Positions 34,710 to 43,274 of a stretch of 64,000 nt of DNA are shown here, piece by piece. A program made the translations under genes and the position numbers. Numbering within the stretch: position 1 is the first letter of the stretch; every line of letters begins with the position of its first letter. Below the pieces are notes generated by a model. It worked only from the letters and a program-made list of their open reading frames with translations, was not told the origin of the DNA and ran no database searches. The stretch comes from Clostridia bacterium (GTDB taxonomy: Bacteria; Bacillota; Clostridia; Oscillospirales; Butyricicoccaceae). Location of the stretch: assembly GCA_017408985.1 (NCBI GenBank), contig JAFQTO010000064.1, positions 1 through 64,000 on the forward strand, in the 5' to 3' direction.

Positions 34710-35262
34710 CTAAGCCGCTTCCTCCGATTGTATTCAAAAGGTGATAAAGTCTGCCCACGGGCAGTCCCACCACGTTAAAATAATCTCCGCAAATACCTTT
34801 GACCAGCACGCAGCCTTTTCCCTGAATGCCGTACGCTCCTGCTTTGTCATAAGGCTCTTTCGTGTCCACGTACCGGTCTATAAGCTCCTCTGACAGCTCA
34901 TAGAAGGTCACGTCGGTACGCTCACAGAAGGTGTGCGCTCCGCCGTTTTTCAGCACGGTGACGCCGGTGAACACCGAATGGGTCCTGCCCGACAGCTTGC
35001 GGAGCATATTTTTGGCATCCTCGGCGTCTTTGGGCTTGCCCAGGATCTCGCCGTCCAATGCCACAACCGTGTCAGCGCCGATGACCGTATCCTCCGTGCC
35101 TGCCCTGCAGGCCTGCGCTTTGCGCTTTGACAGCTCACAGACCAGCTCCTCGGGGGACGTGAGGGCACAGCTTTCGTCACAGTCGGTGGCTCTTACTTCG
35201 AAATCGCATATCTGCCCCAGCAGTTCGCGCCTGCGCGGGGATGCCGATGCAAGAATTATCAT
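34702..35262 (-). CDS. maf: Maf family nucleotide pyrophosphatase
   Basis: A 186-residue nucleoside triphosphate pyrophosphatase. The SASPRRRELL substrate loop, GADTVV with the catalytic aspartate, GKP and EPYDKAGAYGIQG are all in place, matching the YhdE/Maf dTTP/UTP subgroup. It is thought to remove unusual nucleotides and is often tied to division arrest. It sits between the U32 peptidase gene and mreC in one operon. Confidence 0.94.
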   Translation of the reverse strand: MIILASASPRRRELLGQICDFEVRATDCDESCALTSPEELVCELSKRKAQACRAGTEDTVIGADTVVALDGEILGKPKDAEDAKNMLRKLSGRTHSVFTGVTVLKNGGAHTFCERTDVTFYELSEELIDRYVDTKEPYDKAGAYGIQGKGCVLVKGICGDYFNVVGLPVGRLYHLLNTIGGSGLDA

Positions 35263-35282
35263 ATCAAACCTCTGTATCTATG

Positions 35283-37361
35283 TTATTGACCCCTGTAGTA
35301 CATTCCTCGGGTTGCCCGCTCGGGGGTCATCTCGGTCTTGCCCATATAGGCTTCGACCACGCGCAGGCACTCTTTGCTGTTCTCGGTAGTAAAGCAAAGG
35401 CGCAAAGTACGGCAGCCCAGACGCATATAATCGTCTTTTTTGTCTGCAAGCCACAGCTTTTCGGCATTGTACAGGGTGTTGCGGCAGCCTTTTTCGCTGA
35501 GGAGGGGGTAACTGCGTCCTGTTTTGTCGATAAGCGCCATAGAGCCGTTATGGCAGATATGTACGCCGTGATGCTTGTGGATGATGCAGTTCTCGGTATA
35601 CATAAGGGGCAGTCTTCCGTATATTATAAGCTCACAGTCAAGGCTCTGGGACAGCTCCTTTATCTGCATAAAACTCTGTTCAAAGCTCAGCGTGCAGCTG
35701 GAAAGACCAAGTGCTTTGACTTCTTTTATGCTCTGTGAATTGAGCAGGTTCATCCCGAAATCGCCTCTCAAGGTAAATCCCAACGGTGAAAGCAGCGCCG
35801 TCTGACCCAGACTGGTACACAGCACCTGACTGAGTCCTGCCTGCTTGAGCTCACGCAGAGCCATAAGCACCTCGGGCCACTGCTTATCCGATACCACTCT
35901 GTCCAGCACGGCGCAGGGGGTTATGCCGCGCTTCAGGAGCAGCTCGATTATTTTGGTATCCTCGTGCATACGCCATATGGGCAGGTAAACTATCTGAGGT
36001 CTGAGGTCCAGTATCTCGGGGGTTATCTGCTCGGTCTTGAGAAAAGACAATGCTATCTCCGGTGCCTGCGCAAAGGAAAGCCGCTTAAGTCCCGGCTGCC
36101 AGTTGCCCTCAACACGCTCGGGCGACTGTTTGCGCTTGGCACTCAACATGTCAAGGCAGGCACGGCGCATAGCGCTGACTGCGGCAGGGGTTATCCTGAG
36201 CCCCTCCTCTATATCTATCTGACAGTTGTCAAGATAGAACACCGTCTTGTCGGTCTTGCTCAAAAGGGCACGTATCTCCTGCTTGGAGGTAGCTTTTTTG
36301 CCCGATTGGGCGGCAGGCGAGCGGGAGACAGCTTCGTTGCCGTCGCCGTCACAGCAGACGAGGGTTATATCCTCGCCTGCGCGGGCAGAAAACAGCATAT
36401 CCACGGCCACAAGTGGCTTTTCGCCCTCGCCCTGATAGAGCTTGCGGGCGTCAGCATAGGCGCTTCTTGCTTCGCGCTCGGGGGCAGGGTTGGGCGAGCC
36501 GAACATACAAACGCCCTTTTCGCCCTTTATGTAGGAGTCGCTGAAGCCCTCACGTGAAAACAGACTCTCCAGTCTGAGCATATCGGCTTTTGAGGGAGGA
36601 GTGCCGGTTTTCAGACAGCTGCTGTACATAGAGCAGAGCATAGCCGTGTATTCGGGCCGCTTGGCGGTGCAGTCGATTACAGCGGCGGCAACGCCCGCCC
36701 GTTTAAGGTCACCCAGATGGTTCGCAAGACACATATCCTTGAGGCTGAGATGCTCGCCCGGTGCGTCGCCGAAATAGGAGTAGGCAGTGCGGCAGGGATG
36801 CATACACTGGCCCCTGCTGGCAGGGCGGGACGCTACCGCTGTGGACATATAGCACTGACCCGAATAGGAAACGCATTGCTCACCGTGGCAGAACGCCTGA
36901 GTCTCTATATCGGTACGCTCACTGATGAACCGCATCTGCTCGGCGCTTAATTCACGGGCAAGGGTGATGCGGGACAGACCCAGCTTCTGCGCGGCAAGTG
37001 CGCCCGCAAGATCGTGTACCGCCAGCCCCTCCGAGCCGAATATGGGCAGCTGAGGTGCCTGCTGTCTGATGACACGCACCAGACCCAGGTCACCGACAAC
37101 GGCGGCATCGGCACCCGATGCGTTGATAATACGCACAAGGTCACGGTGACGGAGCAGGTCGCTGTCGGTGCAGAGAGCACCGAAATAAACGTAGCTTTTG
37201 ACTCCGCGCAGACGGCAGTATCTGAAAGCCTCCTGCAGTTCGGAAACAGAGAAGCAGTCTTTGGCGCAGCCGTCGGGAGCGCAAAGGTATACTCCGTCAG
37301 CCCCGGTCTGCACCGCGGCTGCGAGGGATTCTGTTGAACTGACTCTGACAAGAAGCTGCAT
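35283..37361 (-). CDS. Peptidase U32 family protein with DUF3656-type insert
   Basis: A 692-residue protein beginning with a U32 TIM-like domain (RVSSTESLAAAVQTGADGVYLCAP). The conserved cysteine cluster reads CHGEQCVSYSGQCYMS and RGQCMHPCR, which in several family members (RlhA, TrhP, UbiU/V) holds an Fe-S cluster. The middle part matches the DUF3656 region and the last third repeats a U32-like fold. In the RlhA/TrhP subgroup such proteins hydroxylate RNA bases; the exact substrate is not clear here. GGGAG precedes the ATG. It is second in the zapA-to-mrdA operon. Confidence 0.88.
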   Translation of the reverse strand: MQLLVRVSSTESLAAAVQTGADGVYLCAPDGCAKDCFSVSELQEAFRYCRLRGVKSYVYFGALCTDSDLLRHRDLVRIINASGADAAVVGDLGLVRVIRQQAPQLPIFGSEGLAVHDLAGALAAQKLGLSRITLARELSAEQMRFISERTDIETQAFCHGEQCVSYSGQCYMSTAVASRPASRGQCMHPCRTAYSYFGDAPGEHLSLKDMCLANHLGDLKRAGVAAAVIDCTAKRPEYTAMLCSMYSSCLKTGTPPSKADMLRLESLFSREGFSDSYIKGEKGVCMFGSPNPAPEREARSAYADARKLYQGEGEKPLVAVDMLFSARAGEDITLVCCDGDGNEAVSRSPAAQSGKKATSKQEIRALLSKTDKTVFYLDNCQIDIEEGLRITPAAVSAMRRACLDMLSAKRKQSPERVEGNWQPGLKRLSFAQAPEIALSFLKTEQITPEILDLRPQIVYLPIWRMHEDTKIIELLLKRGITPCAVLDRVVSDKQWPEVLMALRELKQAGLSQVLCTSLGQTALLSPLGFTLRGDFGMNLLNSQSIKEVKALGLSSCTLSFEQSFMQIKELSQSLDCELIIYGRLPLMYTENCIIHKHHGVHICHNGSMALIDKTGRSYPLLSEKGCRNTLYNAEKLWLADKKDDYMRLGCRTLRLCFTTENSKECLRVVEAYMGKTEMTPERATRGMYYRGQ

Positions 37362-37391
37362 CTCTACACTCCCGAAAAATATTGGACAGGC

Positions 37392-37685
37392 TTACTTGCG
37401 CTTATTGAGGCGGTTGAGCTGTGCGCGAAGCTCGGCACACTCTTTGGTATAGTCCTTGAGCTGTTCGCGCAGACCCTCGCTCATAGCAAGAGCCTTGTAA
37501 TACTTGTCTGCGATATTCATAGCCGCAAGCACGGCAGATGTCATGGACGAAAAGGGCGTGGCAGCCTTGATGCTGTCTATCTCCTTGTCCACGAGTGCGG
37601 CGTTTTTGCGGATGTATTCTTCACTTTCTTCCGCCACTACGGTGTAGGGCAGTCCGTCGATAGTAACAACTACGCGATTGAGCAT
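37392..37685 (-). CDS. zapA: Cell division protein ZapA
   Basis: A 97-residue protein with the ZapA head (NRVVVTIDGLPYTVVAEESEEYI) and a C-terminal coiled coil (about 55-95). ZapA binds and bundles FtsZ. The ATG at 37685 has GGGAGG 7 bases upstream; an earlier TTG would start inside that site. It heads an operon of envelope and division genes. Confidence 0.9.
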   Translation of the reverse strand: MLNRVVVTIDGLPYTVVAEESEEYIRKNAALVDKEIDSIKAATPFSSMTSAVLAAMNIADKYYKALAMSEGLREQLKDYTKECAELRAQLNRLNKRK

Positions 37686-37857
37686 ATTGTCCCCTCCCAA
37701 ACTTATTTTTCTTTTCTATACAGTTCTATACATTATACATTCTATCACACATTTGCAAAAAATAAAAGAGCTATATAAAAGTTTACGAACAATATTTTGT
37801 TTTTTTGTTGCCCGACAGATCGACGGGTGATACAATATGTAGTATAGAGGTGATAAT
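37686..37857. other. Intergenic region between zapA and the CYTH gene
   Basis: This AT-rich stretch carries the divergent promoters. On the minus strand a TATAAT lies near 37725-37720, with TTGCAA only 15 bases upstream of it, a weak candidate for the zapA operon. The plus-strand promoter is listed separately. Confidence 0.35.
37808..37836 (+). promoter_or_regulatory. Promoter of the CYTH gene
   Basis: TTGCCC (37808-37813) and TACAAT (37831-37836) are 17 bases apart, giving a leader of only about 15 bases before the start codon. Confidence 0.5.
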
Positions 37858-38577
37858 ATGGAGATAGAGATCAAATTAGCTCCCGTGCCGGGTGAAACGG
37901 GGCGCCGCATCATCGAAAGCGAGCCCATATACACAGGTGAAAGCTCGGTCATAGAGATGAACGCATCCTATTACGATACCCCGTCGCGGGCGCTGAAAAA
38001 GCAGGGTGTTTCTCTGCGTTTAAGGCGCGAAAACGACGTGAGCGTGTGCTGTCTCAAGATGCGGGTAAGCGACATTGCGCGGCAGGAGTTTGAGGTGCGC
38101 GCAGGCAGTATCGCGGAGGGTATAGCGGCGCTCTGCGCTCTTGACGGCATCTCAGGCGAGATAAAAACCCTCATCACCACCGCGCCTCTCGAGTGTCTGT
38201 ATTCATCCCGCTACCTCCGTCTGTGCCGTTTGGCAAGCTCAAACGGTTCTCTTATTGAGGTAGCGTACGACAAAGGCGAGCTGTACAGAGGTGAACTTAG
38301 CTGTGCAGTCAGCGAGGTGGAGTTGGAGCTCAAAGAGGGTGAGGCCGCCGAGTTGGAGGCACTCTGCGCCTATCTGCAGGCAAAATATCTCCTCACACGT
38401 TCAAACAGCACCAAAGCAGGCAGGGCAAGCGCGCTGACGGAGGAAAATTTCGGCGTGCTGGCGGTATCTGACCCTGCGGCATCCGTGGAGGATACGTATC
38501 AGGCGTATCTTATGGGCGCACTGTGGAAAAAGCAGAGCGCAGAGGGTGTCGAGTACCGCAAATCGGGCAAATATTGA
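37858..38577 (+). CDS. CYTH domain protein, probable inorganic triphosphatase
   Basis: A 239-residue triphosphate tunnel enzyme. It opens with the signature E-x-E-x-K (MEIEIKL), followed by RLRREN, CLKM, LEVAYD-like (LIEVAYDKGELY) and VSEVELELKEG, which supply the charged tunnel. Family members cleave tripolyphosphate, thiamine triphosphate or make cAMP; without further evidence triphosphatase is the safest call. GAGGTGAT lies just before the ATG. Confidence 0.88.
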   Translation: MEIEIKLAPVPGETGRRIIESEPIYTGESSVIEMNASYYDTPSRALKKQGVSLRLRRENDVSVCCLKMRVSDIARQEFEVRAGSIAEGIAALCALDGISGEIKTLITTAPLECLYSSRYLRLCRLASSNGSLIEVAYDKGELYRGELSCAVSEVELELKEGEAAELEALCAYLQAKYLLTRSNSTKAGRASALTEENFGVLAVSDPAASVEDTYQAYLMGALWKKQSAEGVEYRKSGKY

Positions 38578-38603
38578 ACCTATCCTCTCTACACATAAAC
38601 AAC

Positions 38604-38634
38604 AAACCCCCGGCAGAGCTTCTGTCGGGGGTTT
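38604..38634. terminator. Bidirectional terminator between the CYTH gene and pta
   Basis: AAACCCCCGGCAGA (38604-38617) pairs with TCTGTCGGGGGTTT (38621-38634) around GCT. Confidence 0.85.
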
Positions 38635-38648
38635 GACATTTATTAAAC

Positions 38649-39650
38649 TCAGCTGAGTGCGGCGGTGATGATAGCCATCTTGTAGACTTCGTCAGCGTTG
38701 CAGCCGCGGCTCAGATCGTTGATGGGAGCGTTGAGACCCTGCAGGATGGGGCCGTATGCCTCAAAGCCGCCCAGACGCTGTGCGATCTTATAGCCGATGT
38801 TGCCTGCCTCGATGTTGGGGAAGATAAAGGTGTTGGCATAGCCTGCGACCTTGGAGCCGGGGAACTTGAGCTGGCCGACTTCGGGTGCGACTGCTGCGTC
38901 AAACTGCATCTCGCCGTCGATGTTGATCTCGGGAGCCTTTTCTTTGACTACCAGAGTTGCGTCGTGGCTCAGCTTGACCGTTCCGCCCTTACCGGAACCG
39001 TTGGTGGAGAAGGAGAGCATAGCGACCTTGGGATCGATGCCGAATACCTTGGCGGTATTTGCGGTCTCGATAGCGACCTCTGCCAGCTTCTGTGCGGCGG
39101 TAACGGTGACGTTGCCTTCCTTGTCAAGGGTATCTTCGTAGCTCAGGTTGATAGCGCAGTCGCCCATAGCGATCTTCTCGTCGCCGCGGACCATAATAAA
39201 GCAGGAAGATACCAGATTTGCGCCCTTCTTGGTCTTGACCAGCTGGAGAGCGGGACGTACGGTGTCAGCGGTGGAGTAGGTTGCGCCGCCCAGCAGGCAG
39301 TCAGCCTTGCCGGCCTTGACCAGCATAGTGCCGAAGTAGTTGCCCTTGCTCAGTGCTGCCTTGCACTCCTCAGCGCTCATCTTGCCCTTGCGCAGCTCGA
39401 CCATAGCGTTGACCAGAGAATCCATCTCGGCATAGGCAGCGGGATCGATGATCTCGATACCTTCGATGTCAAATCCGCCCTTTGCGGCAGCTGCCTTGAC
39501 CTCGTCAACGTTGCCGATGAGCAGGGGGGTCAAAAAGCCGCCTTCTTTGAGACGAGCGGTTGCTTCCAGAATACGGGCGTCGTGGCCCTCGGTGAATACG
39601 ATGGTGCGCTTCTTGTCAGCTTTGAGCTGAGCGATAAGTTTGTCAAACAT
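38649..39650 (-). CDS. pta: Phosphate acetyltransferase
   Basis: A 333-residue short-form Pta that swaps CoA and phosphate on acetyl groups, feeding ATP production through acetate kinase. Motifs include GHDARILEATARL, GGATYSTADTVRPALQ, MLSFSTNGSGKG and FPNIEAGNIGYKIAQRLGGFEAYGPILQG, all usual in Pta. The ATG at 39650 has GGAGG 8 bases upstream. It is a single-gene unit with its own promoter; ackA is not nearby. Confidence 0.96.
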   Translation of the reverse strand: MFDKLIAQLKADKKRTIVFTEGHDARILEATARLKEGGFLTPLLIGNVDEVKAAAAKGGFDIEGIEIIDPAAYAEMDSLVNAMVELRKGKMSAEECKAALSKGNYFGTMLVKAGKADCLLGGATYSTADTVRPALQLVKTKKGANLVSSCFIMVRGDEKIAMGDCAINLSYEDTLDKEGNVTVTAAQKLAEVAIETANTAKVFGIDPKVAMLSFSTNGSGKGGTVKLSHDATLVVKEKAPEINIDGEMQFDAAVAPEVGQLKFPGSKVAGYANTFIFPNIEAGNIGYKIAQRLGGFEAYGPILQGLNAPINDLSRGCNADEVYKMAIITAALS

Positions 39651-39682
39651 TGTAATAACCTCCAAAAATTGTCTTTTGTACT

Positions 39683-39711
39683 ATTATACACCTACCCTGC
39701 GCCGTTCTCAA
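39683..39711 (-). promoter_or_regulatory. pta promoter
   Basis: On the minus strand TTGAGA (39711-39706) and TATAAT (39688-39683) are 17 bases apart. Confidence 0.75.
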
Positions 39712-39729
39712 GATATTTAAGCAACTTTT

Positions 39730-39831
39730 TTAGCCCATTACGCACAAAAGCCACACAAAAACGGTCACCGCACTGCCCGCGAGAAACCCCAGCACCGCCG
39801 AGGCGATAAGATCTTTAAGCGAATATCTCAC
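39730..39831 (-). CDS. 33-residue single-helix membrane peptide coupled to spoIIE
   Basis: A tiny reading frame starts with GTG overlapping the spoIIE stop as GTGA and ends with TAA at 39730. GGAGGGG (39843-39837) lies 5 bases before the GTG, within the spoIIE end. The product is MRYSLKDLIA followed by one hydrophobic helix of about 20 residues (SAVLGFLAGSAVTVFVWLLC) and ends VMG. Coupled start, strong ribosome site and membrane helix argue that it is real. I know no named family; a partner of SpoIIE is inference. Confidence 0.65.
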   Translation of the reverse strand: MRYSLKDLIASAVLGFLAGSAVTVFVWLLCVMG

Positions 39832-41582
39832 TCACGCCCCTCCGATACGGTGATCACCGCCGCCGTCATATCGTCGCTTGCCCTGCCCGAGGTCATACAC
39901 GCGCACAGACGTCGGGCGTCAAGCTCGATATCACCCGGCAGGCTTGCACCGTCGGTCATCATAATTATTCTGTCGCCCGGGGCAAGCACACAGCTGAGCA
40001 CCACTCCTTCGCCGCCTAACCCCGCAGGCAGAGACTGCTTCCACACACTTTGTACCTTGCCGCCCCGGACTATATAGGATGGCTGTGCCCCGTACTTGAC
40101 GAACACGCAATGTCCCGATATCAGATCTATCTCCACCATATCAAGGGTGGTAAACCCCGAAACGTCCACGTTGGTCTGCAGTACGTTCTCCACCGCCTCT
40201 GCCGCCGCCGACAAAGATACCCCTGCCCTGACGAGGCCCATAACGGCATCGGCTGACGCCTGACTGAGCCGTGCCGCCGCCTCGCCCGTACCCATTCCGT
40301 CGGAGAGTATGACTATCTGCCGTCTGTCGGGGGTCATTATGAACTTACAGCAGTCGCCGCACACCCCCTCGCCTCTGCAGGGAGCGCTTGAGCTCACCAC
40401 CTCGGCGCTTATCCGTCTGTCCATATAGTACCGCAGTACCTTTCCGCTCTCGGTGTCGACACATTCACCGCCACGAAGGGCGCACCCCAGAGCAAGAGCC
40501 AGACTGTCACCCACAGCGACCGCGTCCTCGGCGTGCCATTTGCGGGGCAGGGGCAGTTCTATGACGGCACGGTCCCGCTCACAGCTTACCCGACATTCAC
40601 CTGCGCACAGATAGCTTTTTGCCACGCGGTCGACTTTTTTGTACACCTGCTCCAAAAACTCCCCACGCGCGCCCTTTCCGTCCTCGGCGTCACGGAGCAG
40701 CATCGCCACGCTGTCGTACTGCTTCTTCATCATCAGACTGTCGGTATGCCTGCTCCTGCGGGCGGTCTCACGGGAGCGCAGGGCGGAATACTGCTTGTTG
40801 AGCTGCCGGCACAAAAGCTGCGGGCGCAGACATTTTTGCGCTAACGGCTGAGGCAGACTGCTCTCCCCTATCGCTCCCTCGGTCTGCAAAATACGGTCTA
40901 TCTGTCCCACCGCCCTGCGCGTTGCGGTGTAATCGGTGCTCCAACAGCTTTTTACATTGTTGCAGGAGGCGCAGACGGTGTCAAACGCCCATTCAAGGGC
41001 GTTGCCTCTGTCACTCCTTTTGACCTCGCCCTTTAATGTGTCCACCATACCGCCAAGCTTCTCCAGCGCGTCGGAAATAGGTATACAGCCGCTTTTTTCG
41101 CTCTCACAGCGCACGGCGTCGGCGGGCTTTTCCCTCTCTGCGGCGTATTCCTCTGCCGCCGCGGTCAAAAGCGCCGTGAACACGCCTTCGAGCAGCAGGT
41201 TTACGGTCCTTCCTATCCCGTAGGGCATTACGGCGGGAGCTTTGACGCATATGACCGACAGCATAACGCACACGGGCATAAACAGCCGATGTCTGCCCAC
41301 TGCCGTGTCGCGCAGTACCAGTCGGCAGGAAAAACATATCATAATAGCGGCTGCGTACAGCACTCCGCCCTGCTTAAGCCACAGGATACTGCCCAAAAAC
41401 GCGCCCGCGCAGGCATAGGCGTCTTTGAACCCGCCCATTCCGCAGGCTATACCCAGCGGCCGCCACTCTCCCAGCTGTGCCCCCGCAAGGATAAAGCCGA
41501 GGGAGAACCTCAAAACGGCTTTGAATACCGCTTTGTCGACCGTTTTGCACAGCTTGTCCAGAGTCTTTTGAAGCGTTGCCAT
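39828..41582 (-). CDS. spoIIE: SpoIIE-like sporulation serine phosphatase, short form
   Basis: A 584-residue protein with an N-terminal membrane domain of about five helices (residues ~25-150), a linker with several cysteines, and a C-terminal PP2C-type phosphatase (VILSDGMGTGEAAARLS, GFTTLDMVEIDL, MTDGASL, SDDMTAAVI). In Bacillus SpoIIE dephosphorylates SpoIIAA to free sigma-F in the forespore. The Bacillus protein is 827 residues with ten membrane helices, so this version has about half the membrane part. AAAAGGGATG lies upstream of the ATG. Confidence 0.85.
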   Translation of the reverse strand: MATLQKTLDKLCKTVDKAVFKAVLRFSLGFILAGAQLGEWRPLGIACGMGGFKDAYACAGAFLGSILWLKQGGVLYAAAIMICFSCRLVLRDTAVGRHRLFMPVCVMLSVICVKAPAVMPYGIGRTVNLLLEGVFTALLTAAAEEYAAEREKPADAVRCESEKSGCIPISDALEKLGGMVDTLKGEVKRSDRGNALEWAFDTVCASCNNVKSCWSTDYTATRRAVGQIDRILQTEGAIGESSLPQPLAQKCLRPQLLCRQLNKQYSALRSRETARRSRHTDSLMMKKQYDSVAMLLRDAEDGKGARGEFLEQVYKKVDRVAKSYLCAGECRVSCERDRAVIELPLPRKWHAEDAVAVGDSLALALGCALRGGECVDTESGKVLRYYMDRRISAEVVSSSAPCRGEGVCGDCCKFIMTPDRRQIVILSDGMGTGEAAARLSQASADAVMGLVRAGVSLSAAAEAVENVLQTNVDVSGFTTLDMVEIDLISGHCVFVKYGAQPSYIVRGGKVQSVWKQSLPAGLGGEGVVLSCVLAPGDRIIMMTDGASLPGDIELDARRLCACMTSGRASDDMTAAVITVSEGRE

Positions 41583-41677
41583 AGTATCATCCCTTTTGCA
41601 CTGTTTGGTATGATAATATCCTCAAAAGTGCGCGGAAAAGGACGGGAAATAAAGGCGCAAAAGGGAAATAAAACGGC

Positions 41678-41706
41678 TTGACAGAAGGGATTTGCAGGCG
41701 CATAAT
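41678..41706 (+). promoter_or_regulatory. Promoter of the symporter/ceramidase-like operon
   Basis: A perfect TTGACA (41678-41683) and CATAAT (41701-41706) are 17 bases apart. Because transcription would start near 41713, an earlier in-frame TTG at 41692 cannot be the translation start. Confidence 0.6.
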
Positions 41707-41754
41707 AACACTAAAAGTACTTTTTCCTTCTTACGGAAAGCGAGATGGATTATC

Positions 41755-43272
41755 GTGACTTTATCGGGTATGCATATACTGGGTATCGCGCTGACTCTGG
41801 TGCTTATTGCGCTTGTCGGTGCCTACTCGGGCAAAAAGGTCAAAAACGCCGCCGATTTTGAAACGGGCGGCGGCAAAGCGGGCAGTCTGATAGTTGCGGG
41901 CACTATTATAGGCACTCTCGTAGGCGGTCAGGCTACCGTTGGTACGGCACAGCTGGCGTTCAGCTTCGGATTCAGCGCCTGGTGGTTCACACTCGGCTCC
42001 GGTCTGGGGTGTCTTGCGCTGGCGCTCGGCTACTCACGCCGTATGCGCCACAGCGGCAGAGTGACCCTTATCGGCATTATCGAGCAGGAGTACGGCAAAA
42101 CCACAGGCTATATAGGCTCGGTACTCAGCGCGCTGGGCAGTTTTTTCAGCCTGCTGTCGAATATGCTGGCGCTGAGTGCGCTGCTTACGGCTATCTTGCC
42201 CGTCAATATGCTGACCGCCCTTATCATAGCCGTGATTTTGGCCTCCGCCTACGTCATATTCGGCGGCGTGTGGGGCGCGGGTATGGGCGGAATACTCAAG
42301 CTTCTGCTTCTGTGCTTTGCCTGCGCGGTGGGCGCCGTTCTGGTGCTGTATCTCAGTTCCGGTCAGATAATGCAGCCGCTCGGTCAGCTTCTTGACGGCA
42401 CTTCTATGGGTACCGTGGCAGGTCTGGACAGTGGCGAAACGGCACGGGCGCATTTTCTCAGTCTTGTTTCACGGGGCGTCAAAAAAGACCTCGGCTCGGG
42501 TCTTTCGCTTATACTGGGCGTTCTGTCCACTCAGACCTACGCTCAAGCCGTATGGAGCGCAAAAAGCAACAGAAGCGCCCGTCGCGGTGCTCTTATCAGC
42601 GCCTTTATGATACCTCCCATCGGTGTCGCCTGCATACTTATCGGTCTTTATATGCGTGCGCACTATATCACAAGTGCCGAAATAGCCGCTCTGGCACAGC
42701 TGGGTCAGTCCGTGCCCGAGGGTATGCGTGAGATAGCCTCCTCCTCGCAGGTGTTCCCCGCATTCGTGCTCAATCATATGCCCAAACTTCTGGGCGGCAC
42801 CGTTCTGGGCACTCTGCTCATCACCATCGTCGGCGGCGGTGCAGGTCTTGCGCTGGGTATTGCCACCATACTGTCGGGCGATATCATCAAGAAGCTCTCC
42901 CACCGCTTTGACTCGGAAAAAAAGTCGCTGGCTATGCTCCGCGTGCTTATAGTCATTATACTGTCCGCCGCAGCGGCAGGTGCGTGGATGGTGCCCGGCG
43001 CTGTCATCAACGATTACGGATTCCTGTCTATGGCGCTCCGTGCCGCCGTGGTGTTCGTGCCCTTTACCTGCGCGCTTTTCATGCGGGGCAGGATAGTCAA
43101 AAAATGTGCCGCCGTATCCATTATTGCAGGACCGCTGACCGTCATTGCGGGAAACCTGCTGAATATCCCGTTTGATCCCCTTATCGCCGGTATTCTGGTC
43201 TGTATCGCCGTTATGGCAGCAGGCGCTGTTGCCGCAAAAAGACAAACCGCCCCTATAACAAAGGAGGACTGA
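41755..43272 (+). CDS. Sodium:solute symporter family transporter
   Basis: A 505-residue membrane protein with about 13 hydrophobic helices in the SSS/LeuT-type arrangement. The family pattern near the start, GAYSGKKVKNAADFETGGGK, and the helix 1-2 region TIIGTLVGGQATVGTAQLAFSFG are visible. The GTG at 41755 is used because the promoter lies at 41678-41706; an ATG at 41773 (MHILGIALTL) is also possible, and neither has a strong ribosome site. The substrate is unknown. The ceramidase-like gene starts two bases after its stop, so substrate uptake and hydrolysis may be linked. Confidence 0.85.
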   Translation: MTLSGMHILGIALTLVLIALVGAYSGKKVKNAADFETGGGKAGSLIVAGTIIGTLVGGQATVGTAQLAFSFGFSAWWFTLGSGLGCLALALGYSRRMRHSGRVTLIGIIEQEYGKTTGYIGSVLSALGSFFSLLSNMLALSALLTAILPVNMLTALIIAVILASAYVIFGGVWGAGMGGILKLLLLCFACAVGAVLVLYLSSGQIMQPLGQLLDGTSMGTVAGLDSGETARAHFLSLVSRGVKKDLGSGLSLILGVLSTQTYAQAVWSAKSNRSARRGALISAFMIPPIGVACILIGLYMRAHYITSAEIAALAQLGQSVPEGMREIASSSQVFPAFVLNHMPKLLGGTVLGTLLITIVGGGAGLALGIATILSGDIIKKLSHRFDSEKKSLAMLRVLIVIILSAAAAGAWMVPGAVINDYGFLSMALRAAVVFVPFTCALFMRGRIVKKCAAVSIIAGPLTVIAGNLLNIPFDPLIAGILVCIAVMAAGAVAAKRQTAPITKED

Positions 43273-43274
43273 AT

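Noticed and set aside
37686-37857. Possible CRISPR-like or tandem repeats (TGTATAGAA words) near zapA
   Set aside because: The words are two short AT-rich matches only; no repeat-spacer pattern is visible anywhere in the window.
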